Source: Paracentrotus lividus (lineage: Eukaryota; Echinodermata; Echinoidea; Camarodonta; Echinidae). From it: DNA of 64,000 nucleotides. Shown here one piece after another: positions 1-10,800 of this stretch. The notes under the pieces are model-generated. The model was not told the origin of the DNA, did no database searches, and saw only the letters and a program-made list of their open reading frames with translations. A program made the translations under genes and the position numbers. Numbering within the stretch: the stretch's first letter is position 1; each line of letters starts with the position of its first letter. The DNA lies in contig CALNVZ010000530.1 of assembly GCA_940671915.1 (NCBI GenBank), positions 9,628-73,627 on the forward strand, given 5' to 3'.

Positions 1-88
1 TAAAAAAGTAATTTCAGACACAAACCTCTGTGTGTGAACCTTGACATGATACCAATATACAGTCTCATATAATGAGATTCATGGTCAC

Positions 89-90
<2 letters not shown>

Positions 91-121
<31 letters not shown>

Positions 122-310
122 TGATTTGTATTGCGCACGTATCCACTCTGAAGAGTGCTCAAGGCGCATTTCTCATATTATTATTACCCGGCTTAGGCTA
201 CCCCGAAAGGCGCTCACAGCATTCAAGGAATTTCTTCCTACCGGTACCCATTTACCTCACTTGGGTCAAGTACGGCAAATTTGCCGTACATGATAGTTTC
301 ACATCTCAAA
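91..310. repeat. AAT-headed interspersed repeat
   Basis: An (AAT)10 microsatellite at 91-120 runs directly into a segment with GCGCA, AGAGTGCTCAAGGCGC and a TTATTATTACCCGG block. A diverged relative with the same AAT head and layout is at 43347-43555. This layout resembles a non-autonomous repeat widespread in marine invertebrates. It encodes nothing. Confidence 0.55.
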
Positions 311-315
311 TAGTT

Positions 316-640
316 TTTGAGATACTTGAATAACGAGGCAAATGCCTGTATTTGTTTAGGTTTACCTTTGTGACCCTTGACATTTGACCTAAAAATTGTA
401 TGACATTGGCTTCTAATGATACGTGTTATCATCAAGATTGAAGTTGATATGTTATCATGCTTTTTCTTGAACCAATGTAATAACGAGGTAAATACCTGGA
501 ATTTCAAGGTCAAGTTGACCTTATGAACCTTGACCTTTCACCTACATTCTATAAGATCAAATTAGATTGTCTTATGATGGCACATACTACTTTTAAATTT
601 GAAGTTCATGGCTCAAGTGGTTCTAGTGTGCATATAGCAT
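316..640. repeat. Diverged two-unit tandem repeat
   Basis: The word AACGAGGYAAATRCCTG occurs near 331 and 481, each followed by TTGACCTT-rich sequence. This suggests two diverged units of about 150-160 bp. No coding potential is seen. Confidence 0.4.
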
Positions 641-1350
641 CACAATATTTCTAGGTCAATGTAAACATTTTGCCCCTAATTGATCGATTGACCCTTTGAT
701 CATATCGTGGCCCCTCACATTAATTGAATGTGGTTTCTGGATGAGAAATACAAATCTGTAAGTTTTAATAATCTATTTATACATAACTCGACAATACTGC
801 ACAGAATGGTGCTGTTTTAACTCCTTATTCGTATTTCAATCCTAAATTAACTAATTTGACCACAAATGACCTTACTTTGACCCTTTATATGTACTGAACA
901 TGATTTTCTTACGTGGAAATAGTGTCAATTAATTTTCTTAACCATTATAAATATTAATAGACACAAAAAACACGACAATATTTCGTTCTAAACAATTTTA
1001 GCTTGTGTAGGCCTCATATGCCTTCATGTGAAAGTTCGTTGACCTTTTGACATTTCCCGCCATAACTTCTTACTGGGAGGTCAGGGGTATATGATCCTAT
1101 ACACATTTTTGTTCAGTAGAAAGAGACAAATTATTTGCAGTGTCTTTTGATACTATGCGGGCATTTTAAAAATTTGACCCCCTATTGGCCCCAGTTTGAC
1201 CTTATTTTGACCCCTACAAGAGTTGCCGGGGGTTAGCAGGGCACTAACCAAGCTAATTTTGATTAGTGACCTCTAACCAACTCCAAACCACTTTCAAACC
1301 TTTGTTCCCAAAAAATAGCCACGGGGTCTACACATCGGTCCTCTACTAAA
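641..1350. other. Intergenic, no gene seen
   Basis: AT-rich sequence with recurrent TTGACCCCTA/TTGACCTT words, perhaps decayed repeat. No open frame, splice-flanked exon or RNA gene is apparent. Confidence 0.5.
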
Positions 1351-1351
1351 G

Positions 1352-1426
1352 TTTATCAAATTCGATAAACTCAGTTTATCAAATTCGATAAACTCAGTTT
1401 ATCGAATTCGATAAACACAGTTATTC
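1352..1426. repeat. Short GTTTATC/GATAAAC palindrome array
   Basis: Three tandem copies of a palindrome built from GTTTATC, an A/T-rich centre (GAATTC or AAATTC) and GATAAAC. It is the same module as the larger array at 3361-3905, so the two may be parts of one locus split by other DNA. Confidence 0.8.
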
Positions 1427-1539
1427 ACTCTGTGTCCGGTGTGGGCCGACCATTAAAGTCTCTAGCTTGATCTGTGTGCAAGCGCGATAGACGCGGGAAT
1501 TCATCGGGAACGCAGTACATGCGGCGGTAAACACCTATT

Positions 1540-2160
1540 GGTCTACAACCTATTGGTCCACTAGCAATATGTCTACTCCATTCGGTCTACACCCTAATGG
1601 TCCACTAACCATTTGGTCTACACCCGATTGGTCCACTAACAATTGGTCTACAACCAATTGGTCCACTCAACCAGTTGTCTACATCACTTGCGTCCACTCA
1701 CAGCTGGTCTAACATCCAATGGTCCACCTCACCAATTGGTGCGTCTACATCCAACTTGGTCACTCACCAGTTGGTCTACATCCAATTGGTCCACTCACCA
1801 GTTGGTCTACATCCAATTGGTCCACTCACCAGTTGGTCTACATCCGAATTGGTCCACTCACCAAGTTGGTCTACATCCATTGGTCACTCACCAATTCGGT
1901 CTATCACCAATTGGTCCACTCAGACAATTGGCTACTGTCTCATTGGTCCACTCACGCAGTTGGTCTACATCCAATTGTCGCACTACCAGTTGGTGTAGAT
2001 CCAATGGTCCACTCACCCAATTGGTCTACATCAATTGGTCCACTCACGAATTGTGTACATCCAATTGTGTCACTCACCAATTGGTCTACATCCAATTGTC
2101 TACTCACCAATTGGTCTACATCCAATTGGTCCACTCAGATGGTCTACAACAATAAACTGA
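1540..2160. repeat. 31-bp minisatellite (TTGGTC)
   Basis: About 20 imperfect tandem units of 31 bp. Each contains two TTGGTC half-units, TTGGTCTACATCCAA and TTGGTCCACTCACC. Unit identity is highest near 1740-1860 and decays to both sides. Open frames across it are products of the periodicity, not genes. Confidence 0.9.
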
Positions 2161-2619
2161 TCCGCTAACCATGTGTGTATCAATTCTTCAGTAGGGGAGT
2201 GGCAGACATAATATTTTTAAGGGGGGGGGGCTACGGGAGTTGGTGCAATTTTTTTTCGGACTTCGGCCGTCATAACATCAACAAAAAATTAAAAAAAAAA
2301 CCCCTAAAATATTTGGAAAAATAAATACATGATTTGAGCCCGATTGACTCTCTATACTCACCACTAGCGATCCTAGGGGGACGAGGGGCGTGCCCCCCAG
2401 CTTATTGGCTGCGCAAAAAAGGGGGAAAGGAAGAAAAAAAGCAGAGAAAGGGAAAGAAAGGGGAAGGAGAAAAAGAAGAGAGAGAAAAGAAGATGTAAAG
2501 TTAAAAACAGTACTAAAAAAAAGCGAAAATAAAGCTAGGTGTAAGATTCTTTCGCTCGCCTTCGCGCTCGCAATTGTTTACTTAGATCAGTAGGCTATCT
2601 TAATAAGCAGGCACCCCCC

Positions 2620-2653
<34 letters not shown>

Positions 2654-3360
2654 GCCACTGTTTCAGGTTTATAATATCCAAAAGTTTCGGCTCGCGCTTA
2701 AACGCTCGCATTTCATTAAAAATAAACACCACACATCGCTTGTTCATGAAATTTGAAAAAAGAAACAGGTTTTCAAATCAATGTCTATAGCTTATGACAC
2801 ACCCCCCCCCAGAGCCTAGGTCTCCAAGCTGTTCATCGAGGAAAATTTTGATGAAGAATTTTCCGCTGCCCCCCCCCCCCTATTGGAGAATGCGGTATCG
2901 CCTGTACCCCTATACGGCTGATTTATAGAGCTCGTGCATGGTTGGCGAAGGCTGGAAAATTTTGAAGAGTTCCCCCCCCCCCTTGCTTATCGCTCGTCAG
3001 CGTGACGCCTCCAAATTAATTTTCAATTGAGAAACATGAAAAAAAGGGCTAAATATGATTAAATAAGCTGATATACCATGACCAAATGGTTGGCCGAAAT
3101 TTCAAACCCCCCCCCCCCCGGAAATCACCATATATGAGAGCAATAGGGGTATATAGGGTGAGGTCGCCGATCGGCAATTACTAGTCCAATTCATAATTAT
3201 AAGACAAGGATGCGTAGTACATCATCCAATTGGTGTGGACAAAATGCCTAGTAGAAGTACAGGCGAACGTCGACACACGCACATGCGATATATATGTGGT
3301 TCCCATATATGCCAGTACTACATGTTGTATGTTGCCACAGCGCCCACTATTGTTAAAGCT
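2161..3360. other. Low-complexity intergenic DNA with poly-C runs
   Basis: Holds G or C homopolymers of about 9 or more (near 2221, 2801, 2870, 2974, 3106), A-rich purine tracts and a (TA)n stretch at 2634-2649. No gene is seen. The Lys/Arg/Glu-rich frame at 2390-2593 is simply translation of the purine-rich tract. Confidence 0.6.
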
Positions 3361-3905
3361 TAAATAACCGTGTTTATCGAATCCCGATAAACTTAGTTTT
3401 TCGGTCGATAAACTGAGTTTATCACAAAAACTCATGCTATCAAGTGATAAACTGTGTTTTATCGGTTGATAACAGAGTTTTGTTGATAACAAAACTGTGT
3501 TGTTATCGAATTGAAAAACTAAGTTTAATTCGAATTGAAAAACTCAGTTTATCGAGTGATAAACTTAGTTTTTCGTGTCGATAAACAGAGTTTTTCGGAT
3601 AAAGAATTGATAAACACAGAGTTTATCAAGAAACTCTCGTTTTCAAGTGAAAAGCAGAGTTTTTCGAAAAACTCTGTTTATTCAGCGATAAACCTGAGTT
3701 TTTCAATTGATAAACAGAGTTTATCAAGAAACTCTGCTTTTCAAGTGAAAACTAAGTTTATCAAGAAAAACTCTGTTTATCGCGATAAACTTAGTTTTCG
3801 GTTGATAAACAGAGTTTTTCCGAGAGAAACCTTGTTTTTCAAGTGATAAACTTAGTTTATCGGCGAAAAACTGAGTTTATCGGCGATAAACTAAGTTTAT
3901 CAGGA
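3361..3905. repeat. Palindromic GATAAAC-AGTTTATC satellite
   Basis: About 25-30 modules of GATAAAC (variant GAAAAAC) alternating with AGTTTATC (variant AGTTTTTC), spaced 15-25 bp. Each neighbouring pair can form a small hairpin. The same module occurs at 1352-1426. Confidence 0.85.
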
Positions 3906-4046
3906 TTATGGTACAAACGGCTTGCCATAGACGTAGCCAAATTCAGTTCGTAGTTGGATTTTTAACAAGTTTAACAATAGCCGGCGTCAGTTTGGTTGAC
4001 GTCAATTACTGTAAACTGTCTTCTCTTGTCGCGACAAAATGCTGTC

Positions 4047-4797
4047 GTAGATTGTCGCCAGATAGAACATGTTTAGTAGAGCAGAACGACTGCCAGTTGT
4101 ACGCATCGCTGAACCAAACGGCCAGTGAAATTCAAGCCGCTAAGACCTTTGTCGCCAACTATCACCAAAATCAGGATCGGCCTCCCATTCAGATACTGTA
4201 GAGTCGCCACAAATTTTTGAAATTTTCAAAAATCACTCACGACCCAAATTATAATGCGCGACTGAGAGGACAATCACCAACCTAAAGAATCGTGTCAGAA
4301 TTGTAGGATACCGTAGTTCATATACGTATCGACGACTCTGTCTACGATAGGTTACGACAACGACTTGCTTCCACGCAAACAATAGACTAACAATAGCTTA
4401 TATCCGCGTATCTCGCGGTTCGGCTTCTCTTGTTGCAGCTTAAATTCAACCAAAATATGATTTTGCGCACTAAGGCGATCCTTGCGACTGACACAGGCGA
4501 TCGAGTGTTTTCTACCTGATGGCGGCATGTCGCCTTTAGGTTCGTGATAATCCTCTCAGTCGCGCATTACAATTTGGGTCGTGAGTGATTTTTGAAAATT
4601 TCAAAAATTTGCGGCGACTGTACAGTATCTGAATGGGAGACCGATTATGATTTTGGTGAATGTAGGTGGCAACAAAGGCCGTAGCGACTTAAATTTCACT
4701 GGCCGTTTGGTTCAGCGGTGGGTGCAACGTACGCTGTAGCGCGGCAACCTACAACTGGCCGCCGTTCCGCTCTGCTAAACATGTTCTATCTGGCGAG
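4047..4797. mobile_element. Foldback element with about 240-bp inverted arms
   Basis: The left arm (4047-4286) is the diverged reverse complement of the right arm (4536-4797). Shared blocks include CAGATAGAACATGTTTAG, CAAACGGCCAGTGAAATT and the run around ATCACTCACGACCCAAATT. The centre (4287-4535) encodes nothing recognisable. This fits a foldback transposon or long-TIR MITE. Clear target duplications were not found. Confidence 0.75.
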
Positions 4798-4839
4798 AAA
4801 CTTGTTGAAAATGTAAAAGTTTTGATGGTTAAAATCCCA

Positions 4840-5062
4840 TAATGTAAATTCTGGTAAGAGGAAAAACACAGGCGAGCGCGAAGCACGAACGGAAATTTTG
4901 ATGTATTCGAATGATTACAAAACAGGACATTTCATGCGTTCCTCAGGAGCACAATGCAATAATGCATTGGGGGGGGGGGGGTGATATGTCAGCGCAAAGC
5001 GCGAGCGAAATTGTGCTATGTAGGCCTATATACCCGGATGCATGAATTCTTAAATTTTGCTC
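4840..5062. repeat. Direct repeat copy 1 (insertion-bearing)
   Basis: Matches 7560-7760 in order: TAAATTCTGGTAA, ATTTTGATGTATTCGAATG, ATGCGTTCCTCAGGA, a GCGCGAGCGAAA box, then AAATTTTGCT. This copy is interrupted at its right end by the TIR element at 5065-7278. Confidence 0.75.
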
Positions 5063-5224
5063 TATCTAGGGTACATGCAGGTAATATGGGCCACCTAAAG
5101 CAAATCATGTGAGCACCATAATGTTGTTCATATGAACTGTCTACGAAAATATATCGTCGTGAGAGCATCTGATGGCGAAATTTCTCTAAGAAAATTGCTG
5201 AAAACCAACAAGGCACGTAAAACG

Positions 5225-6590
5225 TACGGCATTTTTTACCCTTATTTATTTTATTTATTTATTTCGTCTTCTTTAAACAGGGTAGCTCCATCAGTATTCG
5301 AGCACTGTTTTACAAGGAGGCCCTGTGTACATTCAAATACAAACATAAGAAACATATTTACAAAACAGTTACAAAACTAGTATAGAATAATATTACAATT
5401 GAGAAAGGTACAAGTAAGGAAAAGTGCTATAGCAAATACCAGAAATAATGTGTAAATTGGAGAGCTAATATGGCATTACAAGAAAAATTTAAGTATAAGA
5501 ATTCCTTAAAATATAATGTGCATAAATCTATAAATGATATATAAATTAATCAATGGTGCTATATCTAACAAAAATATGCGTTTTAAATAATAAAAGTGTA
5601 TATATTGACGAACACCAGTTTTTATATTTCTGTAATCAAGAATCATAATTAAATTATATATGCACATGAAAGGCCGACCGACATTTTCTTAATATTAATA
5701 CATTGAAACATAGATTATAATTGATACATTTTGTCAGTACAAATACAAAAATCAGGTACAATCAGACCTTCTTACTGACAGGTGTTTTGTTCATCTTATT
5801 GGTTATACATGTACATGTTTGAGGTATAAATTACAGAACGTTTGTTTGGTAAGACTGTTTCTTATCTGTATAGGGAGGTTATTCCAGATGATCCCGCCTT
5901 CAAAAGAAAAGGCCTTTCTTCCATTTTCGGTTCTGACTTTTGGGAGAATAAGGCCGGTGCGTGGCTATCAGAATTACGTGTGGTGTATCGATGTGTGACT
6001 GCGGAGGATGTAAAAAGATGTTGTATGTATGATGGGGCATTCTTATTGATGATGTCAAACATGGCCTTACTCTTTTGAAACTGCCAACGTTTTTCCATGT
6101 CCATCCATTTTAGTCTCCTGAACATTACTACTGTTGGGGTACGTATGTGTGCTTGTAAAACAACTCTAGCCATCTGTTTGTGCTGTCTGATTAGAATGTC
6201 TTTTACTCTTTGATTGCAGTTTGTCCATGCGATACAACAATAGTCATAATGGGGGAGAATTAGAGCATTAGCCAGTAATTTTGCACTATCTTCAGTGAGG
6301 TATCTTCTTACTCTACGGAGTAATGCCAGTTTTGATGAGATCTTTCGAGATATGTGCTTAACATGTTCTTGCCAGCTTAAGTGCTGATCCAGCCAGACAC
6401 CAAGGTATTTTGCAGCTTCTACTTGTTTGATCTGTCTACCACTCACTCTAATATTGAGGTCTTCCTGTATATGAGACAGTTTATGTGGGGTTCCTACTAA
6501 CAAGAACCCTGATGTAAAATTTGATATTTCACAGAATGTGATGGTGAAAGAGTGTTTGAGGGGGTAACCTCAATTCTTTTGTATATTTAG
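5225..6590 (-). mobile_element. 5'-truncated non-LTR retrotransposon (CR1/jockey-like)
   Basis: Minus-strand element. Its 3' end lies at the left, with an A-rich AATAAATAAAATAAATAAG-like tail near 5240, then an untranslated stretch, then the C-terminal coding part at 5862-6503. The 5' end, endonuclease and catalytic RT core are absent, so it cannot move on its own. Confidence 0.75.
5862..6503 (-). pseudogene. Reverse transcriptase C-terminal fragment
   Basis: About 210 codons covering only the region after the RT palm. Visible blocks are KYLGVWLDQHLSWQEHV, LILPHYDYCCIAW and a tail with NAPSYIQHLF and HRYTTR. These blocks follow the catalytic core in CR1/jockey-type non-LTR retrotransposons. 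The core itself (FADD, PQGS) is missing, so the fragment has no polymerase activity. It stays open for its full length, which suggests fairly recent 5' truncation. No neighbouring element gene is present. The superfamily is fairly sure; the exact clade (CR1, L2, Rex or jockey) is not. Confidence 0.8.
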
Positions 6591-7559
6591 TAAGCTTATA
6601 GTTTCATTTTGATCATACTAGCGTGTACAGGTCAATTTGTTGTATTGAAGGGGTGCAATGTGGCATTGAATACTTGCCTGACACAGCAACATTAGTGCAG
6701 GTAATATGGGCCATCCAAAATGTCGGAATAAATTCTGGTACTTAGTATTGGGATGAGGCATCAATCTCTTTGCTACGAATTTTTTTGGGTATATTCACAA
6801 TATATAATTAATATAAATAACTTATTGTAGGCCTATATTGACTTGTATAATGAAAATAATATTTGAATAATATTAAAAAGAGAAATAATATTAAAAATAC
6901 AAAACAATGAAATATATAGTCAAAGTATTTACTGAAGGGTCTTATAGTTTCAAATGATATCTTAAAGTTAATGATTTTCAGCATTTTAAGCAAATTCCAT
7001 ACATGATAGAGTCATTATAGTTTTTAAAACATACATTAAATACATGTGCCCATATTTCTTGCACATGTAGGTAATATGGGCATTTTGGTAATGACGTCAA
7101 CATTTGAATATTGCAGACAGGGGGGTTGGTGATAATTGTTTTTCTTCGCAATAAAAGTTAGAGCAGTAGTTATTGATTCATATAAACAAAGATAATAATG
7201 TGTGTTATTTGGCAATTTTATGCAAATTAGGCAAATGAGCTTAGGGGGCCCATAATTTTTTTTTGCATGTACCCTAGATAGAGACCATATTTTAAAGACC
7301 AATTTGTTGCCCCTTTAGTTTCAGGTTCATTCCGCGCCCCTTAGTTTCAGATCATTTTAGCGCCCTATACGTGTAAGCTCAATTTGGCGCCCTAATTTTA
7401 AAATCGATTTGACGCCCCCTTAACTTCAATTAAGCGCCCCATAAGTTTCAGGTCATTTTGGCGACCGTACATGTAAGCTCGATTCAGCACCGCTAATAAG
7501 TTGAAGATCGATTTGAAATGCAAAAAAAAAAAAATTTTAAATGAAAAAATAAAGTAAAC

Positions 7560-7775
7560 AATGTAAATTCTGGTAAAAGAGGGAAAAAAACATAGGCGTG
7601 TGCGAAAAGGGAAAGGAAATTTTGATGTATTCGAATGATTAGAAAACAGTACATTTTATGCGTTCCTCAGGAACACAATGTAATAACTCAATGGGAAAAG
7701 ATAGTGCGAGCGCGAAGCGCGATCGAAAATGGAATTTTAAAATTTTGCTATTTCTAGATAGAGACCATTTTTAAG
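7560..7775. repeat. Direct repeat copy 2 (no insertion)
   Basis: Second copy of the 4840-5062 sequence. At the matching point it reads TTTTGCTATTTCTAGATAG and then AGACCATTTTTAAGACC. It thus continues into what is the right flank of the TIR element in copy 1, so it acts as an unoccupied site. Confidence 0.65.
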
Positions 7776-7876
7776 ACCCATTCTGTTTTATGTGTTTGTT
7801 TTGGGGGCCCCTTAGTTTGAGGTAAATTCGGCACCCCTCCGTAAGTTTAGGATATAGTTGGAGCCCCTAGGTTTAA

Positions 7877-8369
7877 AGGGAAAGTTCACCCTGGGTTTAT
7901 TTAGGTTTTTAAAAGTGCAGAAAAAAATATATATACGAGGGAAGGTTTGGAGAAAATCGACCAAAAAATTACGAAGTTATGAATATTTAAAGTTTCGATT
8001 TTGTGATGTCACATGCGAACAGTTCTCTTATGTGTTATGAAGTGTAAATTCCATAAAGTGTCACTTTTTTAAGCACAAAAATAATTATTTCACCTGTGCT
8101 GTCGATACATCATCAAACATATGTTAACATATATGCTTCTATCAAACTGACCCATTCCTTTATCAAGAATCATGCAAAAATGACATATTAAGGAATTTAC
8201 ATACACAACACACGGGAAACCTGGTCGCAGGTGGGGTCACAGTATCAAAATTTTAAAAATTCATAACTTCGCTATTTTGTGGTCGAATTTTTTCAAACTT
8301 TCATTCATATTTTTCTTTTATTTTTCTGCATTTTTTAAAACCAATAAAATTCCAAGTTGAACTTCCCCT
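7877..8369. mobile_element. MITE with about 135-bp TIRs, TTAA-flanked
   Basis: Begins AGGGAAAGTTCA and ends in the inverse of AGGGGAAGTTCA, with TTAA at 7873-7876 and 8370-8373. The arms match over about 135 bp, including GTGCAGAAAAA and CGAAGTTATGAAT blocks. There is no coding capacity. Removing it with one TTAA restores a minisatellite unit. Confidence 0.8.
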
Positions 8370-8980
8370 TTAAGATAAATTTGGCACCCCTAAGTCTCAG
8401 GTCAATTCGGCGCGCCTACATTTGAGCTCAATCTGGCGTCCTTCAATTTAACATCAATTTGGCGCCCCCTTAACTTCAGGTCAAATCGGCGCCCCTAAGT
8501 CTCAGGTCAATTCGGCGCCCATACATTTGAGCTCAATCTGGCGCCCACTAAGTTTCAGATTATTTTGGCGCCCCTACATTTAAGCTAAATTTATTGCCCT
8601 TAGTTTAAGATCATTTGGCACCCCCTAAGTTTAAGTGCGATTTAGCGCCCCCCCCCCCCTTAATTTGAGGTCGATTTAGGCGTCCCTAACTTTAAGGTCG
8701 ATTGGCACCCCCTCCTTCAGGTCGATTTGGCGCCCTCACTATGTTTCAAGGTCAATTTGGCGCCCCACGTTAAGCTCATTTTGGCTCCCCTCTAAGTTTA
8801 AGTTCGATTCGGCGCCCCCTAAATTTAAGGTCGATTTAGCGCCGCTAAGTTTAAGGTCCATTTGGCGCCCCCTCCTAAATCTATGGTCGATTTGGCGCCC
8901 CTTAGTTTAAGATCGAGTCGGCGCCCCCCCCCCCTTCCCCCCTTCATTCAAGGTCACTTTGGCGCCCTTATTTAGTTTAA

Positions 8981-10113
8981 CCCTTTGGATGCGACGGGCT
9001 TCAACAGAAGCCGAGCGAGGTGTTCAGTCTGCTACGACGGGCTTCTACAGAAGCCGAGATAATTCTCTAATATATTGACAAACTTTTTCAGCTTTTCACC
9101 AGCTTTTGGGGCTATATTCTTGAGGAATAGGACAAACATATATTCATTTTTAATATCCATTAAAGAAATAACCTAGTTATACGTGGAAAAAAAAATCAAA
9201 AACAATGCACTTCATTTCAACAATACCATAATTTTTTATATAAGAAACGATTTGCCGATCTTAACTTTTGGCGTACGCGTACGCGTCCGGAGAGGAAGAA
9301 ATAATCAAATAAATATAGCTCGAGAGGAGAAATGCGAGATATAAAGATTTAAAATGAGAAGAAGAGAGAGAAATAGAAAGGTTAAGGGGTTAAAACAATG
9401 TTCATTATTATAGATATATATAAAAAATCAGTTGCATGGAGATTAAGCCTGTCGTTTTCCGATTCTCGCTAGGCTATATATACTTATACATCACGAGGGG
9501 GTTGATTATTTGACATTTTTGCTTGAACTTTTAGTTTGTTGTATAAATAATGATGTAATGAAATGTAAAGTATGCCACATGCAGTAGGTATTATAAGTTA
9601 AAAGTCCCGCTTTTATTTCAAAATTTACACCAGTCCTGCGCTTTTATTGAATGGTGCTTAGTCAAAGGTACCATTGTCCAGGGGTGCGAAGCCGGCTGCT
9701 ATGATCTTTAATCTATATTTTATAGAAATAATTTGAAAGAAACAGGACCTCTTTTCAAGTGCGATTCAGTAGGCTCATCGATCGAACCGTGCGTGCTGCA
9801 CATGCATTACGCACTTTGCATTGTGAATCTACTGGAAAGGAAGAAAGCGGAACTTCTGCCAAAATAACTTTTTTTTTCTTTACAAAATAACGCGTCTTAT
9901 ATTTGCTTTTGATGACTATGCCTTGCAGTGTTAGATAGAAAAATGTCTGCCCTTTCATGTTTACATTTACTACAAATCAAGAAAATGACTGGGTTAGATG
10001 CAAGGAGTTATGAAAGCACAAAACATGACCAATTTCTAAAATACTGTCAGTGTACAAGAAATCGCTCAGCCACAGGGGTAACAATCGCGTTTCACAAGCA
10101 CGAGCTCAAAGGG
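8981..10113. mobile_element. piggyBac-like non-autonomous element
   Basis: TTAA-CCCTTTG at the left (8977-8987) and CAAAGGG-TTAA at the right (10107-10117). A TTAA target duplication with termini starting CCC is the piggyBac signature. No transposase frame is visible in 1.13 kb. The left end holds two CGACGGGCTTC...GAAGCCGAG hairpins. It sits inside a minisatellite unit. Confidence 0.75.
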
Positions 10114-10375
10114 TTAAGGTCAAATCAGCGCCCATGAGTTTAATATAAATTAGACGCCCCCTCAGCTTCAGGTCAATTTGGCGCCCCCACCTAAGTTTCG
10201 GGTCAATTTGGCGTCCCTACGTTTAAGCTCAATTTGGTGCCCCCGTAGTTTAATGTCGGTTTTGCGCCCCCCTAAATTTAAGGTCGATTTGGCGCCCCTA
10301 AGTTTCAGGTCAATTTGGCGCCCCTAAGTTTACTGTCGATTTGGCGCCCTGTAAATTTCTTAAGGGCGCCCCATC

Positions 10376-10590
10376 CCCCCTTTTTTTCCCTTCCTCTCTC
10401 TCGCTTTTTTTTTTTTTTTTTTTTCCTTCTTCTTTCCTCTTTTTTTCCTTTCTCTTTTTTTCTCTCCTTTTTTTTCTTTTTTTTTTCTTTCCTTTCTCCC
10501 TTTTACCTCCTCTTTTGGCGCCCTCCTGGACCACCAGGGGGCCCGAGTCCGTAAAGCCCCACCTCAAAAAAAAAAAAAAAAAAAAAAACG
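10376..10590. other. Pyrimidine-rich tract and poly-A
   Basis: A C/T-only tract at about 10375-10510, then a short GC-rich piece and an A run at about 10566-10588. The open frames here come from the low complexity. Confidence 0.7.
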
Positions 10591-10689
10591 CGAATGCAGC
10601 ACGCAAAATCAAATCGAGCAGCCTGGTGCGAATTCCTGTATAAGCGCCTGCTATTGCAATAAGGGTAACAAGGCAATTGCTCCGGGAAA

Positions 10690-10798
10690 AAAAAAAATGC
10701 TCCGCGACGATTGCTCCGCCGACAATTACCGTGCCGACATTTTCTCCGCTACAATTGCTCCGGCACTAAATGCTCCGCCGATATATGCTCCGAAGATA
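10690..10798. repeat. TGCTCCG minisatellite, left part
   Basis: Tandem TTGCTCCGCCGACA-type units, the reverse complement of the TGTCGGCGGAGCA units at 13565-14200. The array is broken by the Tc1-like element starting at 10801. Confidence 0.75.
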
Positions 10799-10800
10799 TA

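Larger units (their letters stand above)
5065..7278. mobile_element. TIR element, TA-flanked, with nested retrotransposon
   Basis: TCTAGGGTACATGCA at the left end is matched by TGCATGTACCCTAGA at the right, with TA on both sides, as expected for Tc1/mariner-type insertion. The word GTAATATGGGC recurs inside (near 5080, 6701, 7073). No transposase is visible, so it is non-autonomous. A truncated non-LTR element lies within it. Confidence 0.55.
7290..10375. repeat. GGCGCC minisatellite, interrupted
   Basis: Several dozen units of about 26-32 bp with consensus GATTTGGCGCCCC plus TAAGTTTAAGGTC. The C-run length varies, up to about 12. The array is split by sequence related to the 4840 repeat (7500-7800), by a MITE (7877-8369) and by a piggyBac-like element (8981-10113). 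Many units contain a TTAA. Confidence 0.9.

Noticed and set aside
1643..2168. Three overlapping open frames of 107-170 codons
   Set aside because: They are readings of the 31-bp minisatellite in different frames; composition follows the repeat and no start or splice context supports a gene.
3908..4201. 97-codon frame as a gene
   Set aside because: It overlaps the left arm of the foldback element and has no recognisable domain.
10310..10643. Lys/Glu-rich and Phe/Ser-rich open frames
   Set aside because: Both strands of a C/T-only tract; low complexity, not coding.
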